A stretch of 64,000 nucleotides of DNA, taken from Paraconexibacter antarcticus (GTDB lineage: Bacteria > Actinomycetota > Thermoleophilia > Solirubrobacterales > Solirubrobacteraceae). The position numbers and the translations under genes were made by a program. The notes under the pieces were generated by a model. It saw only the letters and a list, made by a program, of their open reading frames with translations. It ran no database searches and was not told the origin of the DNA. Shown here piece by piece: positions 37,703-45,627 of this stretch (position 1 is the stretch's first letter; each line of letters opens with the position of its first letter). The stretch lies in the NCBI RefSeq assembly GCF_024220175.1, contig NZ_CP098502.1, positions 434,001-498,000 on the forward strand, written 5' to 3'.

Positions 37703-38493
37703 CCTCCGACTCCGCCGCCCCCGCCGCGCTGGACGATGCCGATGCCGGGCTCCTCGCCGACCGCACGGTCGTCGTCGTCATGCCGGCCTACAACGCCGCG
37801 AACACCCTTCGTCTGACGCTCGACGCGATCCCGCCCGGCTGGGTCGACGAGATCATCCTCGTCGACGACAACTCGTCGGACTCGACGGTCGAGGTCGCCG
37901 AGCAGCTGAACCTGCGGGTCATCTCCCATCCGCACAACGTTGGCTACGGCGGCAACCAGAAGACCTGTTACATGGAGGCTCTGCGCCACGGGGCCGACGT
38001 CGTGATCATGCTTCACCCCGACGGGCAGTACGACCCGTCCCTGATCCCGTCGCTCGTGCGGCCGATCCTCCGGGACGAGGCCGACATGGTCCTCGGCTCG
38101 CGCTTCAAGTCGCCGGGCGGGGCCCTCAAGGGAGGCATGCCGATGTACAAGTTCATCTCCAACCGCTTCCTGACGGAGACCGAGAACCTCGTGCTCGGTC
38201 AGAAGTTCACCGAGCTGCACACCGGGTACCGCGCGTACAGCCGCGCGTTCCTCGAGACGGTTCCGTTCCTTCGCAACTCGACGGACTTCGTGTTCGACTC
38301 AGAGGTCATCGCGCAGGCCGTCGCTCTAGACCAGCGCGTCACCGAGGTCGCCGTCGAGACCCGCTATTTCCCGGAGGCGTCCTCGGCCAGCCTCAGCCAG
38401 AGCCTCGTCTACGGCAGCAAGACACTGCTGACGATGGTGCGGTACTTCCTGCACCGTCGCGGTCTCGTACGGTCGCGCCTGTTCCGCCCGTGA
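37699..38493 (+). CDS. Polyprenyl-phosphate sugar synthase-like GT2
   Basis: A 264-residue GT2 of the same broad type as the gene at 35805 but not a close copy. VVVVMPAYNAANTLRLTLDAIP, LVDDNSSDSTVEVAEQL, HPHNVGYGGNQKTCYMEAL, VIMLHPDGQYDPSLI (the DxQYD motif), LGSRFKSPGGALKGGMP and ELHTGYRAYSRAFLE are visible. It has no membrane helices of its own. It likely forms a polyprenyl-phosphate sugar used by the membrane enzymes encoded next. GTGA overlaps on both sides. Confidence 0.9.
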   Translation: MTSDSAAPAALDDADAGLLADRTVVVVMPAYNAANTLRLTLDAIPPGWVDEIILVDDNSSDSTVEVAEQLNLRVISHPHNVGYGGNQKTCYMEALRHGADVVIMLHPDGQYDPSLIPSLVRPILRDEADMVLGSRFKSPGGALKGGMPMYKFISNRFLTETENLVLGQKFTELHTGYRAYSRAFLETVPFLRNSTDFVFDSEVIAQAVALDQRVTEVAVETRYFPEASSASLSQSLVYGSKTLLTMVRYFLHRRGLVRSRLFRP

Positions 38494-40379
38494 ACGGACG
38501 CGGACGCGGCGACCGCGTGATGCCGGGGTCCCTCTCGGACCGCGGTTTCGCGCTCGCCGCGGCCGTCATTGTCGCGGCCTCCGCGGTAGCGATGGCCGCG
38601 GTCAACTGGGGCGGCTTCTTCTACCAGGACGACTTCCTCTTCCTTCGGCAGGGTCACGACGCCGCGATGAGCCTGAGCTACCTCCGGGAGGGGGCGTTCG
38701 GGCACTTCTTCCCGGGCTTCCGTGCCGCGTTCTGGCTGCAGGACCGGACCGTCGGCCTCGACCACCACGTCATCGTCTTCGTGGTCGCGGCGGTACACGT
38801 CGCGTGCCTCCTCGCCATGCTCCGCCTGCTGATCCTGATCTTCGGGCGCCGGCCGGGGACGCTCGTGCTCCTCGGCATGTTCGGCTTCTCGGGGCTGTGG
38901 CTGTCGGGGTACCTATGGTGGGTCTCCGCCCTCCAGGTGATGCCGGCCACGTTGCTGACGATCATCGTCATCGACGCGCACGTCCGGTACCTCACCTGGC
39001 GCCGCCGCCGAGACATCGCGGTCGCCGCCCTCGGGCTGGCCCTCGCCCTCTGTTTCTACGAGAAGCCCGCGCAGCTCGTCGTTCTCCTGCCGCTCCTGAC
39101 CCTGCTCGCGTTCTCCACCGCCGCGTCGTTTCGCGGGCTGCTCGCCGACCTGTGGGGCGCGTGGCGCCTGTGGGCGGCCTTCGGCGTCGTCCTGGCGGTC
39201 TACGCCATCGCCTATCTCACGGGTGACTTCTACGTGGCGACCGTGCACCCGACCGCGCACACGGTCATCAGCGCCGTGGCGCAGGGCTGGCACCAGGGCT
39301 TCGTCCCGGCCTTCCTCGGCGGGCCCTTCACGCTCGTCCAGCACGGGTCGCTCGGGTACCCGGACCCCACCCGCCTGCTCACGGTCGTCGACCAGCTCGT
39401 CGTCCTCGGGCTCGTCGTCCTCTCCGTCTCGCGCCGGCGCAGCGCCTGGCGGGGCTGGGCGTTTCTGGCGACCGCCTTCGTGATCAACGTCGCCGTCATC
39501 GCGTGGACCCGCGGGGGGCTGCTCGGCGCGGGCGTCGGCCGCGAGCTGAAGTATCTCATCGACATCCTGCCGTTCGCGATCGTCGGCATCGGCCTGGCCT
39601 TCCTGCCAGTGGCCCGCGGCCCGCGCGCCGAGGCCGTGCCGGCCCGCTCAAGGCCCGTCCCGCGGCCGCTCGTCGTCCTTGCCGCGACGGCGTTCCTCAC
39701 GATGTTCGGGGTGTCGGCGGTCCGCGTCGCCCGATTCTGGCACGGAGGCGACAGCGCCCGCTTCGGCCGCACGTTCGACGCGACCCGGGAGCACCTGGAC
39801 ACTCGGCAGGGGACGGTCTACCTCGACGTCGACATGCCCGAGACCGTCCTGTCGTCGGCCTTCCAGCCGTACCAGCGCGAGTCGGTCCTCCTGCGGCTGT
39901 TCGGAACCCGGCTGCGCTACGCAGGGCAGGCCGACCGCACGCTCGTTGTCGACCCGGCCGGACGGGTGCGCCCGGACGCCCCGCTGGTCCAGGCGCGGCT
40001 GCTCCCCGCGAAGGCGACGATCGATGGCCAGCCGCTCCCGCCCGATCGCGGCGGCGCGGCGTGCCTGCGGTCCGACGACGCGCCCCACCTCATCAGCATC
40101 CCGCTGACTGCGCCGCTGCCGCCGGGCCGGCCCTATCTGCGCCTGAGGACGCGCGCGCCGCGACCGGTCAGGCTCCGCTTTCCGCAGCAGGCCGGGATCG
40201 AGATCGGGGCCATCGACCCGGCGCGCCGGTCGGTGGCGCAGCGTCTCGACGGCGGACCGCGGCCGCTGTACGTCCCGCTCGAGTCGCCGGGAGCCGGCAC
40301 CGTGGACCTGCTCATCGACCCGGGCAACCCCATCTGCCTCGAAGGCGGGACCGTCGGCGTCCCGGCGACGGTCGGGTGA
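38490..40379 (+). CDS. GT-C-like polytopic membrane protein with beta-rich C-terminal domain
   Basis: A 629-residue protein. After an N-terminal helix, the first outer loop NWGGFFYQDDFLFLRQG carries the Asp-Asp pair typical of GT-C catalytic loops, followed by FFPGFRAAFWLQDR. About ten to eleven helices run to residue 420. The remaining 200 residues (from RFGRTFDATREHLD) form an extracytoplasmic beta-rich domain with segments such as RLRTRAPRPVRLRF. It would use polyprenyl-phosphate sugars made by the two upstream GT2 enzymes. Start GTG 38490 overlaps the previous stop. The exact family is not recognised. Confidence 0.8.
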   Translation: MNGRGRGDRVMPGSLSDRGFALAAAVIVAASAVAMAAVNWGGFFYQDDFLFLRQGHDAAMSLSYLREGAFGHFFPGFRAAFWLQDRTVGLDHHVIVFVVAAVHVACLLAMLRLLILIFGRRPGTLVLLGMFGFSGLWLSGYLWWVSALQVMPATLLTIIVIDAHVRYLTWRRRRDIAVAALGLALALCFYEKPAQLVVLLPLLTLLAFSTAASFRGLLADLWGAWRLWAAFGVVLAVYAIAYLTGDFYVATVHPTAHTVISAVAQGWHQGFVPAFLGGPFTLVQHGSLGYPDPTRLLTVVDQLVVLGLVVLSVSRRRSAWRGWAFLATAFVINVAVIAWTRGGLLGAGVGRELKYLIDILPFAIVGIGLAFLPVARGPRAEAVPARSRPVPRPLVVLAATAFLTMFGVSAVRVARFWHGGDSARFGRTFDATREHLDTRQGTVYLDVDMPETVLSSAFQPYQRESVLLRLFGTRLRYAGQADRTLVVDPAGRVRPDAPLVQARLLPAKATIDGQPLPPDRGGAACLRSDDAPHLISIPLTAPLPPGRPYLRLRTRAPRPVRLRFPQQAGIEIGAIDPARRSVAQRLDGGPRPLYVPLESPGAGTVDLLIDPGNPICLEGGTVGVPATVG

Positions 40380-40389
40380 GCACGTCAGG

Positions 40390-41682
40390 ATGTCGTCGAT
40401 GAGCACCAGCGTGCCCACGGCCGCGGCCACGCGCGACGGCATCGCGTCCCCGACATCCCCCGCACACCGGTCGCCGGGTCGCGGCGACGGCGTCGCCGTG
40501 CTCGTCGCGGCAGGGCTGCTCGTGTGGTGGGCCATCCAGGCGTTCGGCGACCCGCTCACGCTGGACGTCGGCTTGGCCTACCAGGGCGGTCAGGTCGCCC
40601 TCGCGACGGGGCACCCGGAGCGCCTGGGTACGTGGATCTCGACGCCTTTCCTGGCCGTTGTCATGGCGGGGGTGTCGAAGACCGTGACGGTCGGGACGGC
40701 CGCGAACCTCGTCACCGTCGCGAACCTCGGCGTCGTCGTCGCCCTGCTCGCCGGCGTCTGGCGCGGGCTGCTCGGCGCGCTCCCACCTTGGGCCTGGCGC
40801 CTGAGCCTGGTCGCGATGGCCGGATTCGGCCCGATGGTGTCGTCGGTCTGGTGGAACCAGCTCAACCTGCTGGCCCTCGGCCTCGCCGTCGCCGGCTTCG
40901 CGCTCGTCGGGCGCGAGCGGGACGTGCTCGGCGCCGTGGCCATCAGCCTCTCCCTCGCCGTCAAGCCCCTGGTCGTCCTGCTGCCGCTGGCCCTGCTCGT
41001 GAAGCGCGACACGCGCCGGGCCGGGCTGCTCGTCCTGCTCATCACGGTCGGAGTCATGCTCGTGAGCCAGGGTGTCCTCGCGATCTGGGCCGGGGATGCC
41101 GGGGCCCTCGACCCGTTGCCGGCGCTGCGGAACTTCTCGCACAAGGCGCTGCCGGCGAACATCTGGGCCTGCCAGTACGAGAACTTCTCGCCGAGTTCGA
41201 CGCTCTGCCGCCTCTCAGGAGGAGACAACTGGAACTACATCCGCGGCGTGAGCCTCGCCGGCGTCGGCCTGCTCGCCCTGCTCTTCGCCGACCTCCTGCG
41301 ACATGCTGCCGGGCGGGCCTGGGAGTGGTTCGCGGTCGCCGTCGCGCTCTCCCCGATGGTGAGCCCGATCGCCTGGAGTCACTACCAGGTTCTGCTCGCC
41401 CCGCTCCTCGTCGTCCTGTTCGTCCGGTTCCTGGGCGAGCGTGAGCGGCTGAGCACCTGGGGCTTCCTTCTCGCCGCCTACGCGCTGACGATGCTCGTGT
41501 GGCAGCCCTACGGGACGCTGCCCGGCAAGCTCGGCGAGCTCTTGGCCGGCAACGACCGCACCCAGCAGCAGCTGATCGCGGCCGCCGGCGTGGCCCAGTT
41601 CGCCCAGTATGTGCTCCTCTTCGCCGCGGCGCTGCACTTCACGCGGCGCCCGCCGGGGGCGCCCCGCCCGCAGGCCGCCTGA
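40390..41682 (+). CDS. GT87-like polyprenyl-phosphate-dependent mannosyltransferase
   Basis: A 430-residue protein with about ten helices. After an N-terminal polar tail, DPLTLDVGLAYQGGQVALATGHPERL has the outer-loop Asp region, then SVWWNQLNLLALGLAVAGFALVGRERDVLGA and AISLSLAVKPLVVLLPLALLVKRD. The SLAVKPLVVLLPL helix is very typical of GT87 (DUF2029) enzymes such as PimE-type mannosyltransferases. MVSPIAWSHYQVLLAP near residue 320 matches the family too. It lies 10 bp after the GT-C gene, so it is the last member of the operon. ATG 40390 (a second ATG is three codons later). Confidence 0.85.
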   Translation: MSSMSTSVPTAAATRDGIASPTSPAHRSPGRGDGVAVLVAAGLLVWWAIQAFGDPLTLDVGLAYQGGQVALATGHPERLGTWISTPFLAVVMAGVSKTVTVGTAANLVTVANLGVVVALLAGVWRGLLGALPPWAWRLSLVAMAGFGPMVSSVWWNQLNLLALGLAVAGFALVGRERDVLGAVAISLSLAVKPLVVLLPLALLVKRDTRRAGLLVLLITVGVMLVSQGVLAIWAGDAGALDPLPALRNFSHKALPANIWACQYENFSPSSTLCRLSGGDNWNYIRGVSLAGVGLLALLFADLLRHAAGRAWEWFAVAVALSPMVSPIAWSHYQVLLAPLLVVLFVRFLGERERLSTWGFLLAAYALTMLVWQPYGTLPGKLGELLAGNDRTQQQLIAAAGVAQFAQYVLLFAAALHFTRRPPGAPRPQAA

Positions 41683-41686
41683 GCGG

Positions 41687-42763
41687 TCAGCCGGCGGCCG
41701 CCGCCGTCCACGCTTCGACGTTGTGGTCGTAGCTCTCCTGCAGCACCTCGTCGATCCCGTACGTGAGGGACCAGCCGGGGAAGTCGCGCTCGAAGGCCGA
41801 GAGGTCGCTCACCCACCAACGGTGATCGCCGATGCGCGCGTCCGGCGACAGGGTGTAGTCCAGCTCCCGCCCGGCAATCCGCTCGCACTTGCCGATCGCC
41901 TCGAGCATCGAGACGTTCGAGGCACGGCCCCCTCCGAGGTTGTAGACCGCGGCGGCGCGAGGGTTCTCGTGGAAGGCGTGGAAGGCGGTGACGACGTCGT
42001 GGCAGTGGATGTTGTCCCGCACCTGTTTGCCCCCGTACCCGAAGACGGTGTACGGCTCGCCGGTCACCGTGCAGCGCATGAGGTAGGCCAGGAACCCATG
42101 CAGCTGGGCGCCGGCATGCTGGGGCCCGGTGAGGCAACCGCCCCGGAAGCACACGGTCGGCATGTCGAAGTACCGCCCGTATTCCTGGACGAGGAGGTCG
42201 GCCGCGACCTTCGAGACGCCGAACAGCGAGTGCGTGCAGGTGTCGATCGACATCGCGAGGTCGACCCCACCGAACCACCGATGGTCCTCCGGCAGCTCGA
42301 GTCGGGTCTCGGTCTCCACGAGGGGCAGCGCGTTCGGCCGGTCGCCGTAGACCTTGTTCGTGGAGGTGAAGACGAACGTCGCGTCGGGCGTGTGGGTCCG
42401 CGCGGCCTGTAGGAGGTTGAGCGTGCCGTTGGCGTTGACGGTGAAGTCCGTGTGCGGGTCGCTCGCGGCCCAGTCGTGCGACGGCTGTGCCGCGGTGTGG
42501 ATGACGAGCTCGACGTCCTTCGCGTGCTCCGCGAACACCCGCATGACGCCGTCAGCGTCACGGATGTCCAGGTCGAGCGCGCGAAACCCGGCCACCTCGG
42601 CGCGCAGGCGCTCGGTCGTCGGAGCCGTCGTCGCCTCCGGGCCGAAGAACCGCGCCCGCATGTCGTTGTCGAGCCCGATGACGTCGAAGCCCTCGGCGGC
42701 GAAGTGGCGGACCGACTCGGAGCCGATAAGGCCTCCAGATCCGGTGACGATGGCGATTGGCAC
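41687..42763 (-). CDS. CDP-paratose 2-epimerase-like SDR
   Basis: A 358-residue extended [21 protein letters not shown] is the NAD site, [12 protein letters not shown] follows (an unusual long loop seen in tyvelose epimerases), [11 protein letters not shown] is in the substrate pocket, [13 protein letters not shown] carries the catalytic Thr/Ser, [10 protein letters not shown] holds a Lys in the Y/F-x3-K position, and [12 protein letters not shown] is diagnostic of CDP-paratose/CDP-tyvelose 2-epimerases (RfbE). It could epimerise C2 of a CDP-3,6-dideoxyhexose. The catalytic Tyr position reads Phe (LFGVSK), which should be checked against RfbE alignments. Second of two adjacent paralogues. Confidence 0.85.
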   Translation of the reverse strand: MPIAIVTGSGGLIGSESVRHFAAEGFDVIGLDNDMRARFFGPEATTAPTTERLRAEVAGFRALDLDIRDADGVMRVFAEHAKDVELVIHTAAQPSHDWAASDPHTDFTVNANGTLNLLQAARTHTPDATFVFTSTNKVYGDRPNALPLVETETRLELPEDHRWFGGVDLAMSIDTCTHSLFGVSKVAADLLVQEYGRYFDMPTVCFRGGCLTGPQHAGAQLHGFLAYLMRCTVTGEPYTVFGYGGKQVRDNIHCHDVVTAFHAFHENPRAAAVYNLGGGRASNVSMLEAIGKCERIAGRELDYTLSPDARIGDHRWWVSDLSAFERDFPGWSLTYGIDEVLQESYDHNVEAWTAAAAG

Positions 42764-42787
42764 GGTGTGGGGTCCCTTCGGTCGAGG

Positions 42788-43852
42788 TCAGCCGAGGGCG
42801 CTCAGCACGAGCGCCTCGTTGGCCGTGATCCACGTGGAGATGTCGGCCAGCACCTGCTCGGGACCGCGCGTCGGTCGCCAGCTGGTGTGGGCGTAGAGGG
42901 CGGAGCAGTCGGAGAGATACACGCGTACGTCGCCGGGCCGCGTCTCGCCCGCCGACGTCACGGGGACCTCACGGCCCGCGATCCGGGCGCACAGCGCCGT
43001 CGTCTCCCGGAGCGACAGACTCCCCGCGCGGCCCCCGCCGACGTTGAACGTCGTCCCGGCCCAGTGCGCCGGATCCGCGAGCTGCAGCTCGACGAGCTCG
43101 ACGAGGTCGTCCACGTGCAGCAGATCGCGCACCTGCTTGCCGGTGCCGCCGTATCCGATGTACCGCAGCGGGTCGCCGCGGTGATGGCTGAGCATCCAGT
43201 GGGTGAACACGCCCTGGTCGACCTTGCCCATCTGCCACGGGCCGGCGACCACGCCGCAGCGGTTCACGACGGTCGGGATGCCGTGGGTGTCGGCGAATTC
43301 GGCGACGAGCAGCTCGGCGGCGAGCTTCGTAGCGCCGTAGAGCGTGCGGGCGCCCGTCAGCGGGAAAGCTTCACTCACGCCGTCGGAGTCGACGAGCTCG
43401 TAGCGGTCGTCGGTCTCGACCACCGGCATGGCCTCGAGCGCGGCGACGGGGTACACCCGGCTCGTCGAGAGGAAGATGAGCTGCGCGCCGTGCCGAGCCG
43501 CGAGCTCCAGGCAGCGGTAGGCGCCCATGAGGTTCGTCTGGACGACGTAGTCGGTGGCGCCGTCGACGGAGGCCATGACCGAGGGCTCGGCGCTGCACTC
43601 GACGAGGGCGTCGATCGGACCGATGCGGGTGAGGTCGTCGGCCTGCCGGACATCGCCGTGCACGAAGCTGACGCCTGCCGTCCGGAGGCGCGGCAGGTTG
43701 AGCTCGGAGCCTCGGCGGAAGAGGTTGTCGCAGGCGACGACGTCCCACTCGGGGTGGCGCGTCGCCAGGGCGATGCAGAGGTTCGAGCCGATGAACCCGG
43801 CACCGCCGGTGATCAGGACGCGCTTGTGCGAGGAGCCGGAGGGGTGGGTCAT
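42788..43852 (-). CDS. NAD-dependent epimerase, CDP-paratose 2-epimerase-like paralogue
   Basis: A 354-residue SDR. RVLITGGAGFIGSNLCIALA binds NAD, CDNLFRRGSELNLPRL is the loop typical of CDP-tyvelose epimerase-like enzymes, VECSAEPSVMASVDG follows, FLSTSRVYPVAAL has the catalytic Ser and TLYGATKLAAELL the Tyr-x3-Lys. RCGVVAGPWQMGKVDQGVFTHW is characteristic of the same subfamily. Start ATG 43852 (one codon after an in-frame TTG). It sits 24 bp upstream of the other epimerase and 15 bp after a membrane protein gene, so the three form one minus-strand operon. Confidence 0.85.
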   Translation of the reverse strand: MTHPSGSSHKRVLITGGAGFIGSNLCIALATRHPEWDVVACDNLFRRGSELNLPRLRTAGVSFVHGDVRQADDLTRIGPIDALVECSAEPSVMASVDGATDYVVQTNLMGAYRCLELAARHGAQLIFLSTSRVYPVAALEAMPVVETDDRYELVDSDGVSEAFPLTGARTLYGATKLAAELLVAEFADTHGIPTVVNRCGVVAGPWQMGKVDQGVFTHWMLSHHRGDPLRYIGYGGTGKQVRDLLHVDDLVELVELQLADPAHWAGTTFNVGGGRAGSLSLRETTALCARIAGREVPVTSAGETRPGDVRVYLSDCSALYAHTSWRPTRGPEQVLADISTWITANEALVLSALG

Positions 43853-43870
43853 CAAGGGGCGCCACGGGGG

Positions 43871-45529
43871 CTAGGCGCCCGCGCGGCAGACCTTCACGTT
43901 ACCGGCCGAGGCGACGACGACGTGCCACGGCACCGGCGAGGCGTCGGCCCGCGTCTCCACGCGGAGGGCCCCGCCGGGGGCGGTCTGGGCCACTGGCTGC
44001 GTCGTGAACGTCGCGGCGAAGCGGCGCGCCAGCACGCCCGCCGCCTCGGTCGTGCTGACGACGACGGCCTCCCCGTCGGGCACGATGACATCGACCCGCG
44101 CGTCGCTGCTCGTCGCCCGTGAGAGGACGCAGCCGCCGCTGCGGCGCAGCCGCCCTCCGGTGATCATCGCCGCGGGCGGCGGGGCGGCGACCGTCGGCGG
44201 GGCCCCCGGCGCGACCCTGAGCGCGCCCGCTGCGCGCAGGACGTCATCGGCGGCCTGGCCCTGGGCCTGGGGGACGTGGGCGAGTGCGGCGGCGCTGAGA
44301 CCGATGTGCCCGAACGCCCGCTCGGCCGAGAGCGCCAGGCCGGCAACGAGCTGCGGGGCGTTCTGGGGCGAGAACTGCAGGCCGGGATCGACGTCGGCGC
44401 TGACGAGGTCGAGGGCGCCGAGGCGGGCGCGGACATCGGCCGCCTGCTGCCGTAGCCCGCCGGACGTCGTGTCGATGATGTGGGCGTTCGACACCGCCGC
44501 GAACGCGAGGAGGATGCCCAGGAGCGTGACGGCCTGGATCCGCGGCGGCACGACCTGCCCCTCGAGCAGCTCGCAGGTGAGGAGCACGAGCAGGATCGCG
44601 CCCGTGTAGATGTAGCGCGGCGCGGCGGGCTCGTGGTACTGGGCGCGGGTCAGCGCCGTCAGGACCCAGAGGGCCAGGGGGGCAAGGGCAAGGGCGACGA
44701 GTCGCGGCCCGAGCCGGTCGGCGCGCCAGACGCGCAGCCCGGTCGCGGCGGCCAGCCCCACCAGGAGGATTCGCCCGTACGCCAGCGTCAGGCCGAGGAC
44801 GCCTCCGGCGGCCGCCGATCCCGATTCGGCGGCGTACACCGGGGCGACGCCGAGGTTCTCGCGCCGCACCTCCGACTCCCCGTACCCGAGGTACCAGAGG
44901 GCGTAGAGGACGAGCGGCGCGACGATCACCCACCAGCGCTCGCGCCGCCGGGGGTGCAGCACGATCTCCACGAGGACCGCCACCGCGAAGGCCGCGCCGA
45001 CCGAGGCGGACGCCAGCGACGAGGCAAGCAGCACGGCGGCGGCGATGTCGCCCCTCCGCGTGTCGCGGTCGAGCGCGAGGAGGGCGCCGAGCCCGAGGAG
45101 CACCGCCACGACGAAGCCGATCTGGAAGGCCCACAGCAGGTCGTCGCCGGCCGCGCCGAGCACCGCGACGAAGCCCGCCGCGAACATCGCTCCGACGTCC
45201 CCGACCCGCGCGCGCGCCAGGCGGAACACAACGATGGCGCAACCGAGGTGCAGCACGACGAGCACGGTGCGGAAGACCCAGTAATGATCGATCCCCGCCG
45301 TCTGGAGCAGCACCTTGTACATCACCACGGGGACGAGCGAGAGGTGCCCGTTGTGGGGCCCGAGCAAGGTCTCGGCGCTGACGCCGCGGCGGCGCGTGAT
45401 CCAGTCCCACTCGTCGAAGAACGGGCTCGTGCCGCGCCCCGCATGCAGCAGGTATATGGCCGCGAGGCCCAAAATCACCGTCAGTCCGATGATGCTGGCG
45501 CGGGATGCTCGGGCGTCTCGGGCGGGCAT
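43871..45529 (-). CDS. GT-C-like polytopic membrane protein
   Basis: A 552-residue protein. After the first helix (IIGLTVILGLAAIYLLHAG) the outer loop GTSPFFDEWDWITRRR carries the acidic motif expected at a GT-C active site, and LLGPHNGHLSLVPVVMY follows, also common to these proteins. About ten helices run to residue 380, and the last 170 residues form an extracytoplasmic domain with two cysteines (GGCVLSRA and KVCRAGA). First gene of the operon with the two epimerases. ATG 45529, with a TATGCT box about 35 nt upstream. The specific sugar is unknown. Confidence 0.8.
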   Translation of the reverse strand: MPARDARASRASIIGLTVILGLAAIYLLHAGRGTSPFFDEWDWITRRRGVSAETLLGPHNGHLSLVPVVMYKVLLQTAGIDHYWVFRTVLVVLHLGCAIVVFRLARARVGDVGAMFAAGFVAVLGAAGDDLLWAFQIGFVVAVLLGLGALLALDRDTRRGDIAAAVLLASSLASASVGAAFAVAVLVEIVLHPRRRERWWVIVAPLVLYALWYLGYGESEVRRENLGVAPVYAAESGSAAAGGVLGLTLAYGRILLVGLAAATGLRVWRADRLGPRLVALALAPLALWVLTALTRAQYHEPAAPRYIYTGAILLVLLTCELLEGQVVPPRIQAVTLLGILLAFAAVSNAHIIDTTSGGLRQQAADVRARLGALDLVSADVDPGLQFSPQNAPQLVAGLALSAERAFGHIGLSAAALAHVPQAQGQAADDVLRAAGALRVAPGAPPTVAAPPPAAMITGGRLRRSGGCVLSRATSSDARVDVIVPDGEAVVVSTTEAAGVLARRFAATFTTQPVAQTAPGGALRVETRADASPVPWHVVVASAGNVKVCRAGA

Positions 45530-45564
45530 GCGTGGGAGGGGGACGGCAGACCGTTCCCGCCCGC

Positions 45565-45570
45565 AGCATA
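45565..45570 (-). promoter_or_regulatory. -10 box TATGCT for the GT-C/epimerase operon
   Basis: TATGCT on the minus strand, 35 nt before ATG 45529. It sits back-to-back with the plus-strand box at 45614-45619. Confidence 0.4.
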
Positions 45571-45613
45571 CGGAGGAGGCCGGGCGGGGGCGGGGCCGCG
45601 CAGCTCGCACCTC

Positions 45614-45619
45614 TACTGT
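45614..45619 (+). promoter_or_regulatory. Near-leaderless -10 box TACTGT
   Basis: TACTGT 8 nt before ATG 45628 of the GT2-GT4 fusion. Confidence 0.45.
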
Positions 45620-45627
45620 TCCGCGCC

